64,000 bases of DNA from UBA1845 sp002338715 (lineage in GTDB: Bacteria; Planctomycetota; Phycisphaerae; UBA1845). Below, piece by piece: positions 36,609 through 45,248 of the stretch. The translations under genes were made by a program, and so were the position numbers. Numbering within the stretch: position 1 is the stretch's first letter; each line of letters opens with the position of its first letter. The stretch lies in assembly GCA_035344155.1 (NCBI GenBank), contig DAORAL010000004.1:62001-126000 (forward strand), given 5' to 3'. The notes below the pieces were generated by a model. The model ran no database searches, was not told the origin of the DNA, and saw nothing but the letters and a program-made list of their open reading frames with translations.

Positions 36609-37631
36609 AGATTATTCCACCGAATGACCTTCCGCGCACGTTGCGTCGATTCGTCGCGTTCACTCGCTGCGGTGTCCGAATGGGCAGTTTGCAATAACTG
36701 GGCTGGCGGGTCGGTGGCATCGGACCGTGCCGGTTCAGAAGGAGTAAGGGAAGCCGAACCGGCACGCCCCAGACGCTCACGCAAGACCCTAACCCCACTG
36801 CTTTGCTGGAACAATCCCCACAAACAGGGGGGCCACATCACAATGCGGTAACCGTATCGCGCGGTCGCCGACCATGCCAATGATTCAGGCGTCGCCACGA
36901 CGTTCTCATGATCCGCACGCAAGTCGCCTCAATCACGCAGCGGCCGAAATCTGGAATCCACAATGTCGGGTTCTGACCAGGGCAATCAAGTGTCGAGAGC
37001 GCCTTCAATTCAAATGCAGCAACTGGGCTGCGCCGTCATTCCCATGCGCGCGGGAGTTCAGCGAAAAAAGTCAATCCAGGTGAGTACTGACGCCCGTGCA
37101 GTAACCCGCGCAGTAATGGGTGGACAAGCAATACGCCACGCTTGAATTAAGTTCGCCATAAGTTCCAAGTGCCGGGCAAAAGGTGACCTGTGCTCCAATT
37201 GGTCTGGGCTTGCCCAATTTGATTCGTGTTTGCGTGTTGAATTTTCAAAATTTTTCTTCCAATGGCCATGTGTTAGAGCGTGGCTCAGCGCGTTTGCGTG
37301 GCTATGGTGCAAACACCCTAAGTGAACCGCTCTCGTTTGTTTGTCCTGCCCAAGTCGCGCGAACGAACGCGCCGCGAAAACGTCGTTGTTTGATCGTCAG
37401 ATTAAGCGCGCGTCGATCGAATCACGGCACGCTTGGACTTGTTTCACGACAAACTCTTGCGCCTTGGTGTTGAGTTTGCCGCTTCAGGTTGATATCTTCG
37501 AGCCATGCAGTTTCTTTCATCTCGCAGTTCGAGTTCGTCATGACAGCGCACGTCTTTTGGTTCAACATTCAATTCTTCGAGTGCGCTTACAGGCTCGACG
37601 CGATTTTCAACTCAGTTTGGAGGTCGAAAAC
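36609..37631. other. 1-kb interval with no called gene
   Basis: Short open frames here look non-coding. A perfect 11-base inverted repeat at 36726-36766 is listed separately. The downstream exported protein starts at 37632, with GGAGG just before it, so part of the interval should be its 5' region. No promoter or RNA gene was recognised. Confidence 0.4.
36726..36766. repeat. 11-bp inverted repeat after the DUF2871-like gene
   Basis: CGTGCCGGTTC (36726-36736) and its complement GAACCGGCACG (36756-36766), separated by 19 bases. No T-run follows. It could be a factor-dependent terminator or a short mobile palindrome relic. Confidence 0.35.
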
Positions 37632-40600
37632 ATGAGGGCAAGTTGGCTAAACCGCAGTATTTGTTTGACCGCAAGCGTGGCGGCTGCACTATTGGCGACC
37701 GACGTCACCACCCACGCGCAAGTCGTGATTGATCCGGTTGTTCAAAGCATCGGAGGGACGCGTGATCCCGTACCGAACCGAGATTTCCCATTTGTATTTC
37801 GCGGTGAATCCAACGTCCACCTGCCGTCCATCAACGCTTCAGGCGAAGTCGTTTTTAGAGCGCGCAGCGCTTCAGAGTTTGATAACAATTCCGGTGCGGC
37901 GCTGGGTATTTACGTTCAACGGCCCGGCGATCCGCTGGATGTTTTGGTCGATAACCTGGTCGATGCGGGTACGCCCGGATTTGCCGTACCCGGTCGACCG
38001 TTTGAGGCATACTTCTTGGATTTCTCCACGCCGTTGATCAACAACAACGGTGACGTGGTCTTTCGCGCACGATTCTTCGACCCCGTGGCAGGAGCATCGG
38101 CTGGAATCTACGCGACGACGACCACGGGTGGACCGTTGGTCAAGATCGTCGACACGCTCGATTCAGTACCGGGGGCTGGCGGGGCCACTTTCTCAACGTT
38201 TACATTCTCGGGGAGTTCGCTGGATAACCTGGCGTTGGTCGCACTCAACAATGCCGGCCAACTGGCATTCTGGGCGGGCTACAACAGTTTTGATACCGGG
38301 CTTTTCGGGTCGTCGGTCGCAGGTGGTCCGATCGCCCAACTCGCCGACAACACGACCGTGCCAACCGGCGTTCCGTTCGGTACTCCGCAGCCGTTCCTGG
38401 AGATTCGCCCGCAGATCAGCATCAATCAGTCGGGCGTGGTCGCGTTCCACGGCAGCATCCGGTTGAACTCTGCAAGTGGACCCATTCGAGATGGCGTGTT
38501 CAGTGTGCCGGTTTCGGGCGGACCGCCGACCACCGTCGCGTTTGAGTTTGTCACGGCGCCCGACGCGGGCACTGCAACCTTCAGCGGTTTTTCTGATCAG
38601 GAGATTGACGACACAGGCCGCGTGATTTTCTCAGCCAGCCTGTCAAACGGTACATCCGGATTGTATGTCGCCGATGTGCCGGGCGGTCCGTATTCGACCG
38701 TGATCGATACGCAGGCCGGAGGTCCAGCCGTCCCCGGCGACATCGCCGGCGCGGAGTTTGACGTCCTGCGCATCGCGGAAGTCAATCAGTCGGGAGCGAT
38801 GGGCTACTTCGCCACGATCCGCAACAGCGGCACGGCCAACAACCAGGGGATTTACAGCACGAATATTGACGCAAGCACGATTGGTTTGGTGCTTGACGCA
38901 GCATCCACCGCGCCAGGCCTGCCCGATCCCGCACGGGTTACGCAGTTCGAAGCCTTCAGCGCCGCGATCAACGAAGCCGGCAACATGGTTTTTGACGGGC
39001 GCGGAGTCACCGACACCGGGTCGAGCCTGCGGGGTTTGTACTTCCTCGATACCTGCAGCGGACAACCCATTCGCATCGTTGACAGCACAACGTCGCTGGC
39101 GGATTTGGGTGGGGAGTTCTCGCCGCTCGGTGCACAGCAGAAGAAGTTGGCAGTCCATCGCGGGTTTGCCTCGTTGGCCGGACGGTACAACGGTCTGAAC
39201 GACGCCAACCAGGTCGCCTTCCTGGCACAGTTCAGCAACTTTGACTTTGGCATTTACGTCGCCCAGGTCGCGGGCGGTTCGGGCGGACAACTTGAAATCA
39301 TGTGTCCGCAGGATTTCGTTTTGGAATGCCCAGCGGACACAAGCATCGAGACGCTGGGATCGGCGACGGCTGAAGACAGTTGCTCGGGCGGCAGCGTGCC
39401 GGTGACCTACGTTGACTCCTCCGATCCGGATTGCGGCGGTGCGGAAATCATCACCCGAACGTGGACCGCGGACGACGGGGCCGGGAACACCGCGTCCTGC
39501 GATCAGTTGATTGACGTCAGCGACACCACGGCTCCCGTGATCACCTGCCCAGCCGACCAACTGGCATTGGATTGCGGCGATGACACGAGCGTCGCTGCAA
39601 CCGGCACCGCGACCGCGACCGATGCGTGCGGTACGGCCGACATCACCTACACCGACGTGACGTCAACAGGTTGTGGTGACACGGTTTCGATCACGCGCAG
39701 CTTTGTCAGCAGTGACGAATGCGGCAACGAGAGCGGGTGCGACCAGTTGATCGCGACCCATGACACAACGCCTCCGAGCATCTCGCTGAGCGAGAGTCTC
39801 ATCGAGGTGGTTGACGAAGACTGCTCGGGCGACGAGGTCGTCGCGCTGCCCACCGTGACCACCGACGATGATTGTGGCATGGTGACGGTGACCAATGACG
39901 CACCCGCAACGTTCCCAGCCGGTGAAATGACGGAAGTCACCTTCACGGCGACGGATGAATGCGGGAATTCGGCAAGCGACTCGGCCAATGTCGATGTGGA
40001 TTACGGTTCATCGATTCTCGTCAAGCTGCGCCGATACGTTCTCGGTTTTGGCCGACGTCCATCGTTTTCAAAACAACCGATCGCGGATACCGAAGTGTGC
40101 GCTTACGATCGGTCGGCTGGCAGTTGTGCCGAGACCGAGTGCCCGCAGTTCTTCGGTAAATTCCAGTGCATCGTTGACAACTGCGAACCGGTGAATTGCG
40201 CGACCACCGATGCCAACGGATATGCGGAGATCGATGTCCCACCGGGTAAGTACTTCGTCATTGCCAAGGATTTGAGTCAGATCCTCCTGCCCGATCCGAT
40301 CGGACATCCGGTCTCGCGGGTCGATTGTGGGGAAACGGAATTCGCACGAATGTTCCAGATTGTGCGCGGTGATGGTAGGCGATTCGCCTGTCGGATGAGG
40401 CGATTTACCGGGTCCGAATTGCTGGTCGTCGAACCGGAGGAAATGATCTGGGACGATACCCAGCAGGAATATCCCTTTGTCTTCGAAAGCGTTGGCGATT
40501 GGGATGTGACGGTTGGGGTCGAGCCGCCCGATGGATTCGTCGCGGATGTCGAAAGCATTACTGAGAACGTCAGCGACGAAGAGGAAGTGATTCAGTTTGA

Positions 40601-40847
40601 GGTCACGGAAGTCGGTAGTGATTTGATTCCAACGCGGACGACGTTCGATATTGTTCATAAGGGTCAGCGTATCCAGGTGAACAGTCAGGTGAACATCAAG
40701 CTGACGGAGAAATACGCCAGGTCACGCGGATTCAGCCCGCAGAAACTGCGGCGCGACAATCTGATCAAGGAACTGCCGACGAAGCGTCAGTCAAAGGACG
40801 GGGCGACCCTGGAGGGCCTTGAAGACGCGTCGAATGTGCACGAGTAG
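37632..40847 (+). CDS. Exported HYR-repeat protein with choice-of-anchor N-terminal domain
   Basis: Protein of 1,071 residues. ATG 37632 follows a TTGGAGG site and opens a signal peptide (MRASWLNRSICLTASVAAALL). Residues ~35-560 consist of repeats in which N-x-x-G-x-V-x-F turns (NNNGDVVFRA, NNAGQLAFWA, NQSGVVAFHG) recur about every 60-70 residues, typical of planctomycete choice-of-anchor proteins. Residues ~560-800 hold three HYR-like domains (ITCPADQLALDCGDD, DECGNESGCDQ), which are Ig-like adhesion modules. The last ~270 residues are Cys-containing, then charged (VQFEVTEVGSDLI), with no PEP-CTERM or dockerin. It probably acts in surface adhesion. A strong terminator follows at 40916. Confidence 0.8.
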   Translation: MRASWLNRSICLTASVAAALLATDVTTHAQVVIDPVVQSIGGTRDPVPNRDFPFVFRGESNVHLPSINASGEVVFRARSASEFDNNSGAALGIYVQRPGDPLDVLVDNLVDAGTPGFAVPGRPFEAYFLDFSTPLINNNGDVVFRARFFDPVAGASAGIYATTTTGGPLVKIVDTLDSVPGAGGATFSTFTFSGSSLDNLALVALNNAGQLAFWAGYNSFDTGLFGSSVAGGPIAQLADNTTVPTGVPFGTPQPFLEIRPQISINQSGVVAFHGSIRLNSASGPIRDGVFSVPVSGGPPTTVAFEFVTAPDAGTATFSGFSDQEIDDTGRVIFSASLSNGTSGLYVADVPGGPYSTVIDTQAGGPAVPGDIAGAEFDVLRIAEVNQSGAMGYFATIRNSGTANNQGIYSTNIDASTIGLVLDAASTAPGLPDPARVTQFEAFSAAINEAGNMVFDGRGVTDTGSSLRGLYFLDTCSGQPIRIVDSTTSLADLGGEFSPLGAQQKKLAVHRGFASLAGRYNGLNDANQVAFLAQFSNFDFGIYVAQVAGGSGGQLEIMCPQDFVLECPADTSIETLGSATAEDSCSGGSVPVTYVDSSDPDCGGAEIITRTWTADDGAGNTASCDQLIDVSDTTAPVITCPADQLALDCGDDTSVAATGTATATDACGTADITYTDVTSTGCGDTVSITRSFVSSDECGNESGCDQLIATHDTTPPSISLSESLIEVVDEDCSGDEVVALPTVTTDDDCGMVTVTNDAPATFPAGEMTEVTFTATDECGNSASDSANVDVDYGSSILVKLRRYVLGFGRRPSFSKQPIADTEVCAYDRSAGSCAETECPQFFGKFQCIVDNCEPVNCATTDANGYAEIDVPPGKYFVIAKDLSQILLPDPIGHPVSRVDCGETEFARMFQIVRGDGRRFACRMRRFTGSELLVVEPEEMIWDDTQQEYPFVFESVGDWDVTVGVEPPDGFVADVESITENVSDEEEVIQFEVTEVGSDLIPTRTTFDIVHKGQRIQVNSQVNIKLTEKYARSRGFSPQKLRRDNLIKELPTKRQSKDGATLEGLEDASNVHE

Positions 40848-40915
40848 TGCTTCACGATGGGTGCCCGGCATCTTGCCTATGGCGAAATGCCGCGCTCATT
40901 GAGAGCTCTTGCCGA

Positions 40916-40953
40916 CGACCGGCATCGCAATCGCGATGCCGGTCGTTTTGTTT
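40916..40953 (+). terminator. Rho-independent terminator after the HYR protein gene
   Basis: CGACCGGCATCGC (40916-40928), loop AATC, perfect complement GCGATGCCGGTCG (40933-40945), followed by TTTTGTTT. It lies about 70 bases past the stop codon. Confidence 0.85.
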
Positions 40954-41063
40954 GAGTCGCCGGCTGGGTTAGCATGTGGCCCGCCAGTGTTCGGGCCTCG
41001 ACGGCTTGGATGAATTGAATAGGTGTATGTGGCAACATGGCTTCGCCCAGGAAAGGTCCCACG

Positions 41064-42074
41064 ATGAGCGCAGATCGACCGGTGCAGTTCGGAATTCTTG
41101 GCGTGGGCAGGATCGCGGTGAAGGCGTATGTCCCGGCGATCAATGACGCACCGAACGCAGAGTTGGCCGCGGCTGCCAGTCGCGATATCACCCGCGCGGA
41201 ATCCATCAACCCGAAGCGTGCGTATGGCAGTTACGAAGCGCTGCTCGACGATCCCGAAGTGGAAGCCGTTTACATCGCCACGCACAACGGTCTGCACTTA
41301 CCGCTGGCACTCGCGGCGTTTGAGCGCGGCAAGCACGTTCTCTGCGAAAAACCATTGGCCAACGATGCGCCGCAGTGCGCCGAGTTGATCGAAGCGGCTG
41401 CCAAGGCTGATCGCTTGCTGGTCGAAGCGTTCATGTATCGCTACCACCCTTCGATCAAAGAAGCGAAGCGGCTTATCGATGACGGTGCGATCGGCGAATT
41501 GCGCACGGTGGAGGGCGCATTCAGCTATCACATGGAAAGCACGACGGATGTGCGACTCAACCCAAAGTGGGGCGGGGGAGGATTGCTGGATATCGGCACC
41601 TATTGCGTCAATGCCTGCCGGTTATTCTTTGACGAAGTGCCACGAGCTGTCACTGCGATGGGGGACTTTCATCCCGAATACAAGGTTGATATGGCCCTTC
41701 ACGGTTTGCTCGATTTCGGTTCGGGCAGATACGGTGTGATCTCAAGCGGTTTCGATGCCGGTTTTCGCAATCGCATCCTCGCGTGCGGAACAGGCGGGAC
41801 GATTGAACTGCCGAAAGGCGTCGGTATCAACAACGTACCCGTGACGCTGATCCTCAAGACAAGAGAGGAAACGCGCGAGATCGAGTACGAACCATTCGCC
41901 ATGTACCAGGCGATGGTGGAAGACTTCGCGAATGCCGTCCGCGGTGGAATGTGCATGATTGACGCGAAGGAAGGCTTGCGCAACGCGGTGGTGATGGATG
42001 CGCTGCTGGCGTCTGCAAGGTTGGGCGGTGGACGAGTTGCCGTTCCACATGAAGAAGATCTTCGTTTCAAGTAG
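41064..42074 (+). CDS. Gfo/Idh/MocA family NAD(P)-dependent oxidoreductase
   Basis: Protein of 336 residues starting at ATG 41064, after AGGAAAGG. The N-terminal Rossmann part begins with the family signature QFGILGVGRIA and continues to CEKPLANDAPQ; EAFMYRYHPS in mid-chain and GGGGLLDIGTYCVNACRLFF in the C-terminal domain are the usual sugar-dehydrogenase landmarks. Members oxidise or reduce sugars or cyclitols; the substrate cannot be read from sequence. The stop codon TAG lies inside the GTAG foot of a REP-like palindrome at 42071. The gene stands alone, after a terminator and before the NADAR lipoprotein gene. Confidence 0.92.
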   Translation: MSADRPVQFGILGVGRIAVKAYVPAINDAPNAELAAAASRDITRAESINPKRAYGSYEALLDDPEVEAVYIATHNGLHLPLALAAFERGKHVLCEKPLANDAPQCAELIEAAAKADRLLVEAFMYRYHPSIKEAKRLIDDGAIGELRTVEGAFSYHMESTTDVRLNPKWGGGGLLDIGTYCVNACRLFFDEVPRAVTAMGDFHPEYKVDMALHGLLDFGSGRYGVISSGFDAGFRNRILACGTGGTIELPKGVGINNVPVTLILKTREETREIEYEPFAMYQAMVEDFANAVRGGMCMIDAKEGLRNAVVMDALLASARLGGGRVAVPHEEDLRFK

Positions 42075-42142
42075 GGTCCGCTGTGCGGACCGTTTGTTCT
42101 AACGATTCTGATACACGAAACGGTCCGCACAGCGGACCCTAC
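42071..42142. repeat. REP-like element pair (BIME-like), GTAG foot plus hairpin, GGTCCGCTGTGCGGACC family
   Basis: Left copy 42071-42095 and right copy 42118-42142 are perfect 25-base inverted complements. Each copy is GTAG followed by the self-complementary GGTCCGC-TGT-GCGGACC. The arrangement looks like a bacterial interspersed mosaic element. It contains the stop codon of the oxidoreductase gene. Confidence 0.8.
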
Positions 42143-42151
42143 GGTTTGGTC

Positions 42152-42805
42152 ATGAAGTACGCGACTTCATTGATGATAATGGCGATTTGTTCGCTCGGTT
42201 GCGCTGAGCGATATCCAGCGCATTGGTGGACGCCGATTCCCGAAGAGAGAGCCGTCTGGTGGGAAGTCCTGCCGCAGGCGGCTGGTGCTGGCGAAGTCAT
42301 CGTATCGAAACGCAATGAACTCGGTTTGCTGTCGAACTTTGCGCACACGCCGTTTGAGTTTCGCGGCAAGCACTACGAAAGCCTCGAAGGTTTCTGGCAG
42401 ATGATGAAATTCCCCGAAGGTCCCGATGACGAACGGGCGACCTTTCCGGGCATCAACTGGCCACACACCCGCGAACAAGTCGCCCAAATGGTCGGTCACA
42501 AGGCCAAGTCAGCCGGCACGGCAGCGTCGGAAAACATGAAGCAAATGAGAATCAATTGGGTGACGTTCGAGGGGAAGAGGATGCCCTATCGCACGCCGGA
42601 AAAAGGCGAACACTACAACCTGATCGTCGAAGCCACCCGCGCCAAGGTTCAGCAAAATCCAAGTGTCAGCAAGGTACTGCGATCAACCGGCAACTTAATC
42701 CTCTGCCCCGACCACAATCAAGAAGAAGATGCGCCCCCCGCATGGCGCTATTGCGATATACTGATGGACATTCGGGAAACGCTAATCGCAACAAACAATC
42801 CGTAG
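42152..42805 (+). CDS. NADAR-domain lipoprotein
   Basis: Protein of 217 residues from ATG 42152, which gives a lipoprotein signal MKYATSLMIMAICSLGC. The in-frame extension back to 42083 is coded by the REP element and is rejected. The rest is a NADAR/YbiA-like domain: SNFAHTPFEFRGKHYESLEGFWQMMKF near the N-terminus, ending CDILMDIRETLI. Known NADAR proteins are cytoplasmic hydrolases of riboflavin intermediates or of ADP-ribosylated guanosine, so a signal peptide is unexpected. The stop codon TAG overlaps the GTAG of another REP copy at 42802. The signal could be false, but the lipobox CSLGC is good. Confidence 0.78.
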   Translation: MKYATSLMIMAICSLGCAERYPAHWWTPIPEERAVWWEVLPQAAGAGEVIVSKRNELGLLSNFAHTPFEFRGKHYESLEGFWQMMKFPEGPDDERATFPGINWPHTREQVAQMVGHKAKSAGTAASENMKQMRINWVTFEGKRMPYRTPEKGEHYNLIVEATRAKVQQNPSVSKVLRSTGNLILCPDHNQEEDAPPAWRYCDILMDIRETLIATNNP

Positions 42806-42822
42806 GGTCCGCTGTGCGGACC
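42802..42822. repeat. REP-like palindrome copy
   Basis: GTAG followed by GGTCCGCTGTGCGGACC, the same unit as at 42071. It is the exact inverted complement of the copy at 43591-43611, so the two enclose two small genes. It carries the stop codon of the NADAR gene. Confidence 0.8.
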
Positions 42823-42849
42823 ACGTCGTTACTCGGCGGCTTGACTCTT

Positions 42850-43131
42850 ATGGGTATTGATTTTCTGGATTTGCAATTTCGTATCGAACGCCGGATCGGG
42901 ATTACGATATCCCCCGAGGATTTGAACGATCTCGTTGAGCACCGACATCCGCCGGACTTCACTGCGGGTGCGCTTCAATTCGCGATCGGCGCACGGCTCA
43001 GTGAACTCGGACTGCCAATACCTGAGAACCTCTGGGAGATGATCTGTGAGGATCTGGGAGACGTTTGCGGCGCCCGTCCAAACTCAATCAAACCCAGCAC
43101 ATGGATCATAAAGGACCTGGGTTTTACGTAA
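42850..43131 (+). CDS. Acyl-carrier-like small protein lacking the carrier serine (hypothetical)
   Basis: Protein of 93 residues from ATG 42850 (MGIDFLDLQFRIERRIGITI). The helix pattern resembles the second half of an acyl-carrier protein (DSLDxVELVMxIEExFGIxI), but the residue that would hold phosphopantetheine (Ser) is Phe in IDFLDL, so it is unlikely to be a functional carrier. The C-terminus ends WIIKDLGFT, a style seen in small DUF proteins of planctomycetes. It lies between two inverted REP copies with the next gene. Real coding is likely from length, composition and start, but the function is unknown. Confidence 0.55.
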   Translation: MGIDFLDLQFRIERRIGITISPEDLNDLVEHRHPPDFTAGALQFAIGARLSELGLPIPENLWEMICEDLGDVCGARPNSIKPSTWIIKDLGFT

Positions 43132-43206
43132 GCGTCCACACGGTTGGATTCGCCAAGATGCAATCAACATGAACGGTCCGAATCGCGGCCCTGCAAAGAA
43201 AGTAAG

Positions 43207-43554
43207 ATGAAGCGAAGTTGGTTACGACACACTGAACAGCAAATCGAATACGATCATCTCGTAGAACGCTGGCAGGAACTGCGGATGCGACCCTTTCCGA
43301 ATGGCTGGTCAAAGTCTGACTCAGAACGGTGCTGTTTACCGTTGCTTGAAAGTGACATGTTCTCAGCCGTTGAGCCCTTCATTCAACGGCGTTGGCTTTC
43401 CGAACGCGCATTAAGCGGACTGAGTGAGATTGCCAAGCAGTTGCATGAGATTGCTCCACTACTTGAGGGAGAGGCTGCTGAGTACTTTGCGGAATGTGCG
43501 AGTTGTATTAAGGACACGGTCCACTTCTGGAACGAACGAACTAAGACGCCATGA
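43207..43554 (+). CDS. Hypothetical protein
   Basis: Protein of 115 residues from ATG 43207, preceded by AAGAAAGTAAG. It is mainly helical, with Trp and Glu/Arg-rich stretches (YDHLVERWQELRMRPFPNGW; LSEIAKQLHEIAPLLEGEAAEYF). No motif is recognised. It sits in the REP-bracketed segment with the acyl-carrier-like gene, which suggests an accessory unit. I cannot assign a function. Confidence 0.5.
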   Translation: MKRSWLRHTEQQIEYDHLVERWQELRMRPFPNGWSKSDSERCCLPLLESDMFSAVEPFIQRRWLSERALSGLSEIAKQLHEIAPLLEGEAAEYFAECASCIKDTVHFWNERTKTP

Positions 43555-43590
43555 ATCACCCGGCTGGCTCTTGGTGCGCCAGCTTTGAGC

Positions 43591-43611
43591 GGTCCGCACA
43601 GCGGACCCTAC
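43591..43611. repeat. REP-like palindrome copy, inverted
   Basis: GGTCCGCACAGCGGACC followed by CTAC, the exact inverted complement of 42802-42822. It lies about 100 bases before tpiA. Confidence 0.8.
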
Positions 43612-43710
43612 GACGTTGCAATTCTGAACTTCGCAGAGGGTGCAAACGCGGATCAAATTCGTTAGCATTCGGCGACTGACACGTTCATCTCTAAATTGGG
43701 AGACACGCTC

Positions 43711-44472
43711 GTGAAGCGAAAGCCTTTTGTTGCCGGTAACTGGAAGATGCACAATGACCTCGGGGCGGCCCGGGAGTTGATGGGCGGGCTTCGGGGAAAT
43801 CTGCCGAAACCCTTGAACGTCGATGTGGCTGTCTGCACACCGTTTACCCTGCTCTATCCGATGGGCAAGGAGATCGACGGGACGGACATCAAGCTCGGTG
43901 CGCAAAATTGCCATTTCGAGCCCAAGGGGGCGTTTACGGGCGAAATCTCGGCTCAGATGTTGGCGGCGGCTGGCTGCACTTACGTCATCATTGGCCACAG
44001 CGAACGGCGGCACGTTTTTGGCGAAACGGGCGACATGCTCCGCAAGAAGGTCGTCGCTGCACAGGAGTGCGGCTTGCATGTGATCTACTGCATTGGCGAG
44101 CTTTTGGAGGAGCGCGAAGCCAACCGGACCGAGCAGGTCGTCGAATCCCAGCTTCAGGAGGCACTTTCGCCCGACCTCAGGACCGATCTGCTGACGTTGG
44201 CGTATGAGCCGGTCTGGGCGATCGGGACGGGCAAGACAGCCACCCCGGACCAGGCCCAAGCCGTCCACGCCTTCGTTCGGGCCAAATTAAGCGGGTTTTT
44301 CGGCCAGGAGACGGCTCAGCAGCTTCGGATCCAGTATGGCGGAAGCGTCAAACCGGGCAATGCGAAAACGCTATTTGAGTGCCCGGACGTCGATGGCGGG
44401 CTTGTCGGGGGGGCATGTCTGGTAGCCGAGGATTTTGTCGCTATTATATCGGCTGCGCAGGAATCGGCATAA
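43711..44472 (+). CDS. tpiA: Triosephosphate isomerase
   Basis: Glycolytic enzyme of 253 residues that interconverts dihydroxyacetone phosphate and glyceraldehyde 3-phosphate. All catalytic landmarks are present: GNWKMH (Lys) near residue 10, IIGHSERR (His), AYEPVWAIGTG (Glu) and the phosphate-binding QYGGSVKPGN. The start is GTG 43711, with GGGAG eight bases upstream; an earlier TTG at 43696 is less likely. The gene opens a run of housekeeping genes (secG, yicC, gmk, rpoZ, coaC, coaB), an order seen in other planctomycetes and delta-proteobacteria. A REP copy lies just upstream. Confidence 0.97.
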   Translation: MKRKPFVAGNWKMHNDLGAARELMGGLRGNLPKPLNVDVAVCTPFTLLYPMGKEIDGTDIKLGAQNCHFEPKGAFTGEISAQMLAAAGCTYVIIGHSERRHVFGETGDMLRKKVVAAQECGLHVIYCIGELLEEREANRTEQVVESQLQEALSPDLRTDLLTLAYEPVWAIGTGKTATPDQAQAVHAFVRAKLSGFFGQETAQQLRIQYGGSVKPGNAKTLFECPDVDGGLVGGACLVAEDFVAIISAAQESA

Positions 44473-44535
44473 ATGGGACCAATCGCTGCCCGCCCCGGAC
44501 CGATGGGGTGGGTCGCTTGCTATTGAAGTGAAGGA

Positions 44536-45162
44536 ATGGCTCAAATGACATCGTTGTTGGCGGCATCATTTTCACAAATCGTGATGGGCATGGCCCTCGG
44601 GTTCGTCTGCATCCTTTTGATGATGATCATTCTCATTCAGAAGGGTCGTGGCGGTGGGTTGGCCAGTGCTTTTGGCGGTGGTGGCGGAGGCGGTGGCGCG
44701 TTCGGCGCGAAGACCGGCGACGTTTTCACCGGCATCACCGTGGTTCTCGCGTTCGTGTTCCTGTTGCTGACGGTCTTTGGCAACTACGTGATGCGTCCGG
44801 AAGGCGCCAACACCGGTGCGACCACGGTTAGCAGTTCGTCATCCGGTTCGTCACAAAGCATTCCGGTCGGCGGTTCGTCGGGCGAAGGATCCAAACCGGT
44901 CAGCGTTCCTGTGACCATTCCGACCACCGACACCACCAGCGATAAGCCGGTGGCGAACGATGACGCGGGCGCGGCGGAAACTCCCGGCGATGATGCCGCC
45001 CCAGTTGACGATGCAGCCGACGATGAAGCAGGCAACGAAGACATCGACACCCCGGGCGACGACATGCACGATGCACCCGGCGCCAAGGTGGCAGACGATT
45101 CCAACGATACCGATGGTGAAGAAGGATCAGCCGACGAAGACGGATCAACCGAAACCCCGTAA
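44536..45162 (+). CDS. secG: Preprotein translocase subunit SecG with long acidic tail
   Basis: SecG stabilises the SecYEG channel during protein export. The first ~90 residues show the two membrane helices (IVMGMALGFVCILLMMIIL; ITVVLAFVFLLLTVFG) flanking the Gly-rich loop QKGRGGGLASAFGGGGG of the family. The tail of about 115 residues is unusual: Ser/Gly-rich (SSSSGSSQS), then Asp/Glu-rich with Thr/Pro, with no Lys/Arg cluster. Ordinary SecG has 70-115 residues. A similar acidic extension is common in planctomycete SecG (memory, not checked). The gene follows tpiA by 63 bases. Confidence 0.93.
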   Translation: MAQMTSLLAASFSQIVMGMALGFVCILLMMIILIQKGRGGGLASAFGGGGGGGGAFGAKTGDVFTGITVVLAFVFLLLTVFGNYVMRPEGANTGATTVSSSSSGSSQSIPVGGSSGEGSKPVSVPVTIPTTDTTSDKPVANDDAGAAETPGDDAAPVDDAADDEAGNEDIDTPGDDMHDAPGAKVADDSNDTDGEEGSADEDGSTETP

Positions 45163-45248
45163 GATCTATAGACGTAGGATCATGATAGGTCGGGTCATGC
45201 GGGAATGTGTTTAGAGGTTTCAGTCGCGATCAATCCCCGGACGATTTT

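Noticed and set aside
37040..37200. Possible riboswitch-like stretch near 37.1 kb
   Set aside because: I could not match any known riboswitch core, and pairing was weak.
42083..42151. N-terminal extension of the NADAR protein
   Set aside because: The extra residues are encoded by the inverted REP element; the lipoprotein signal begins at 42152.
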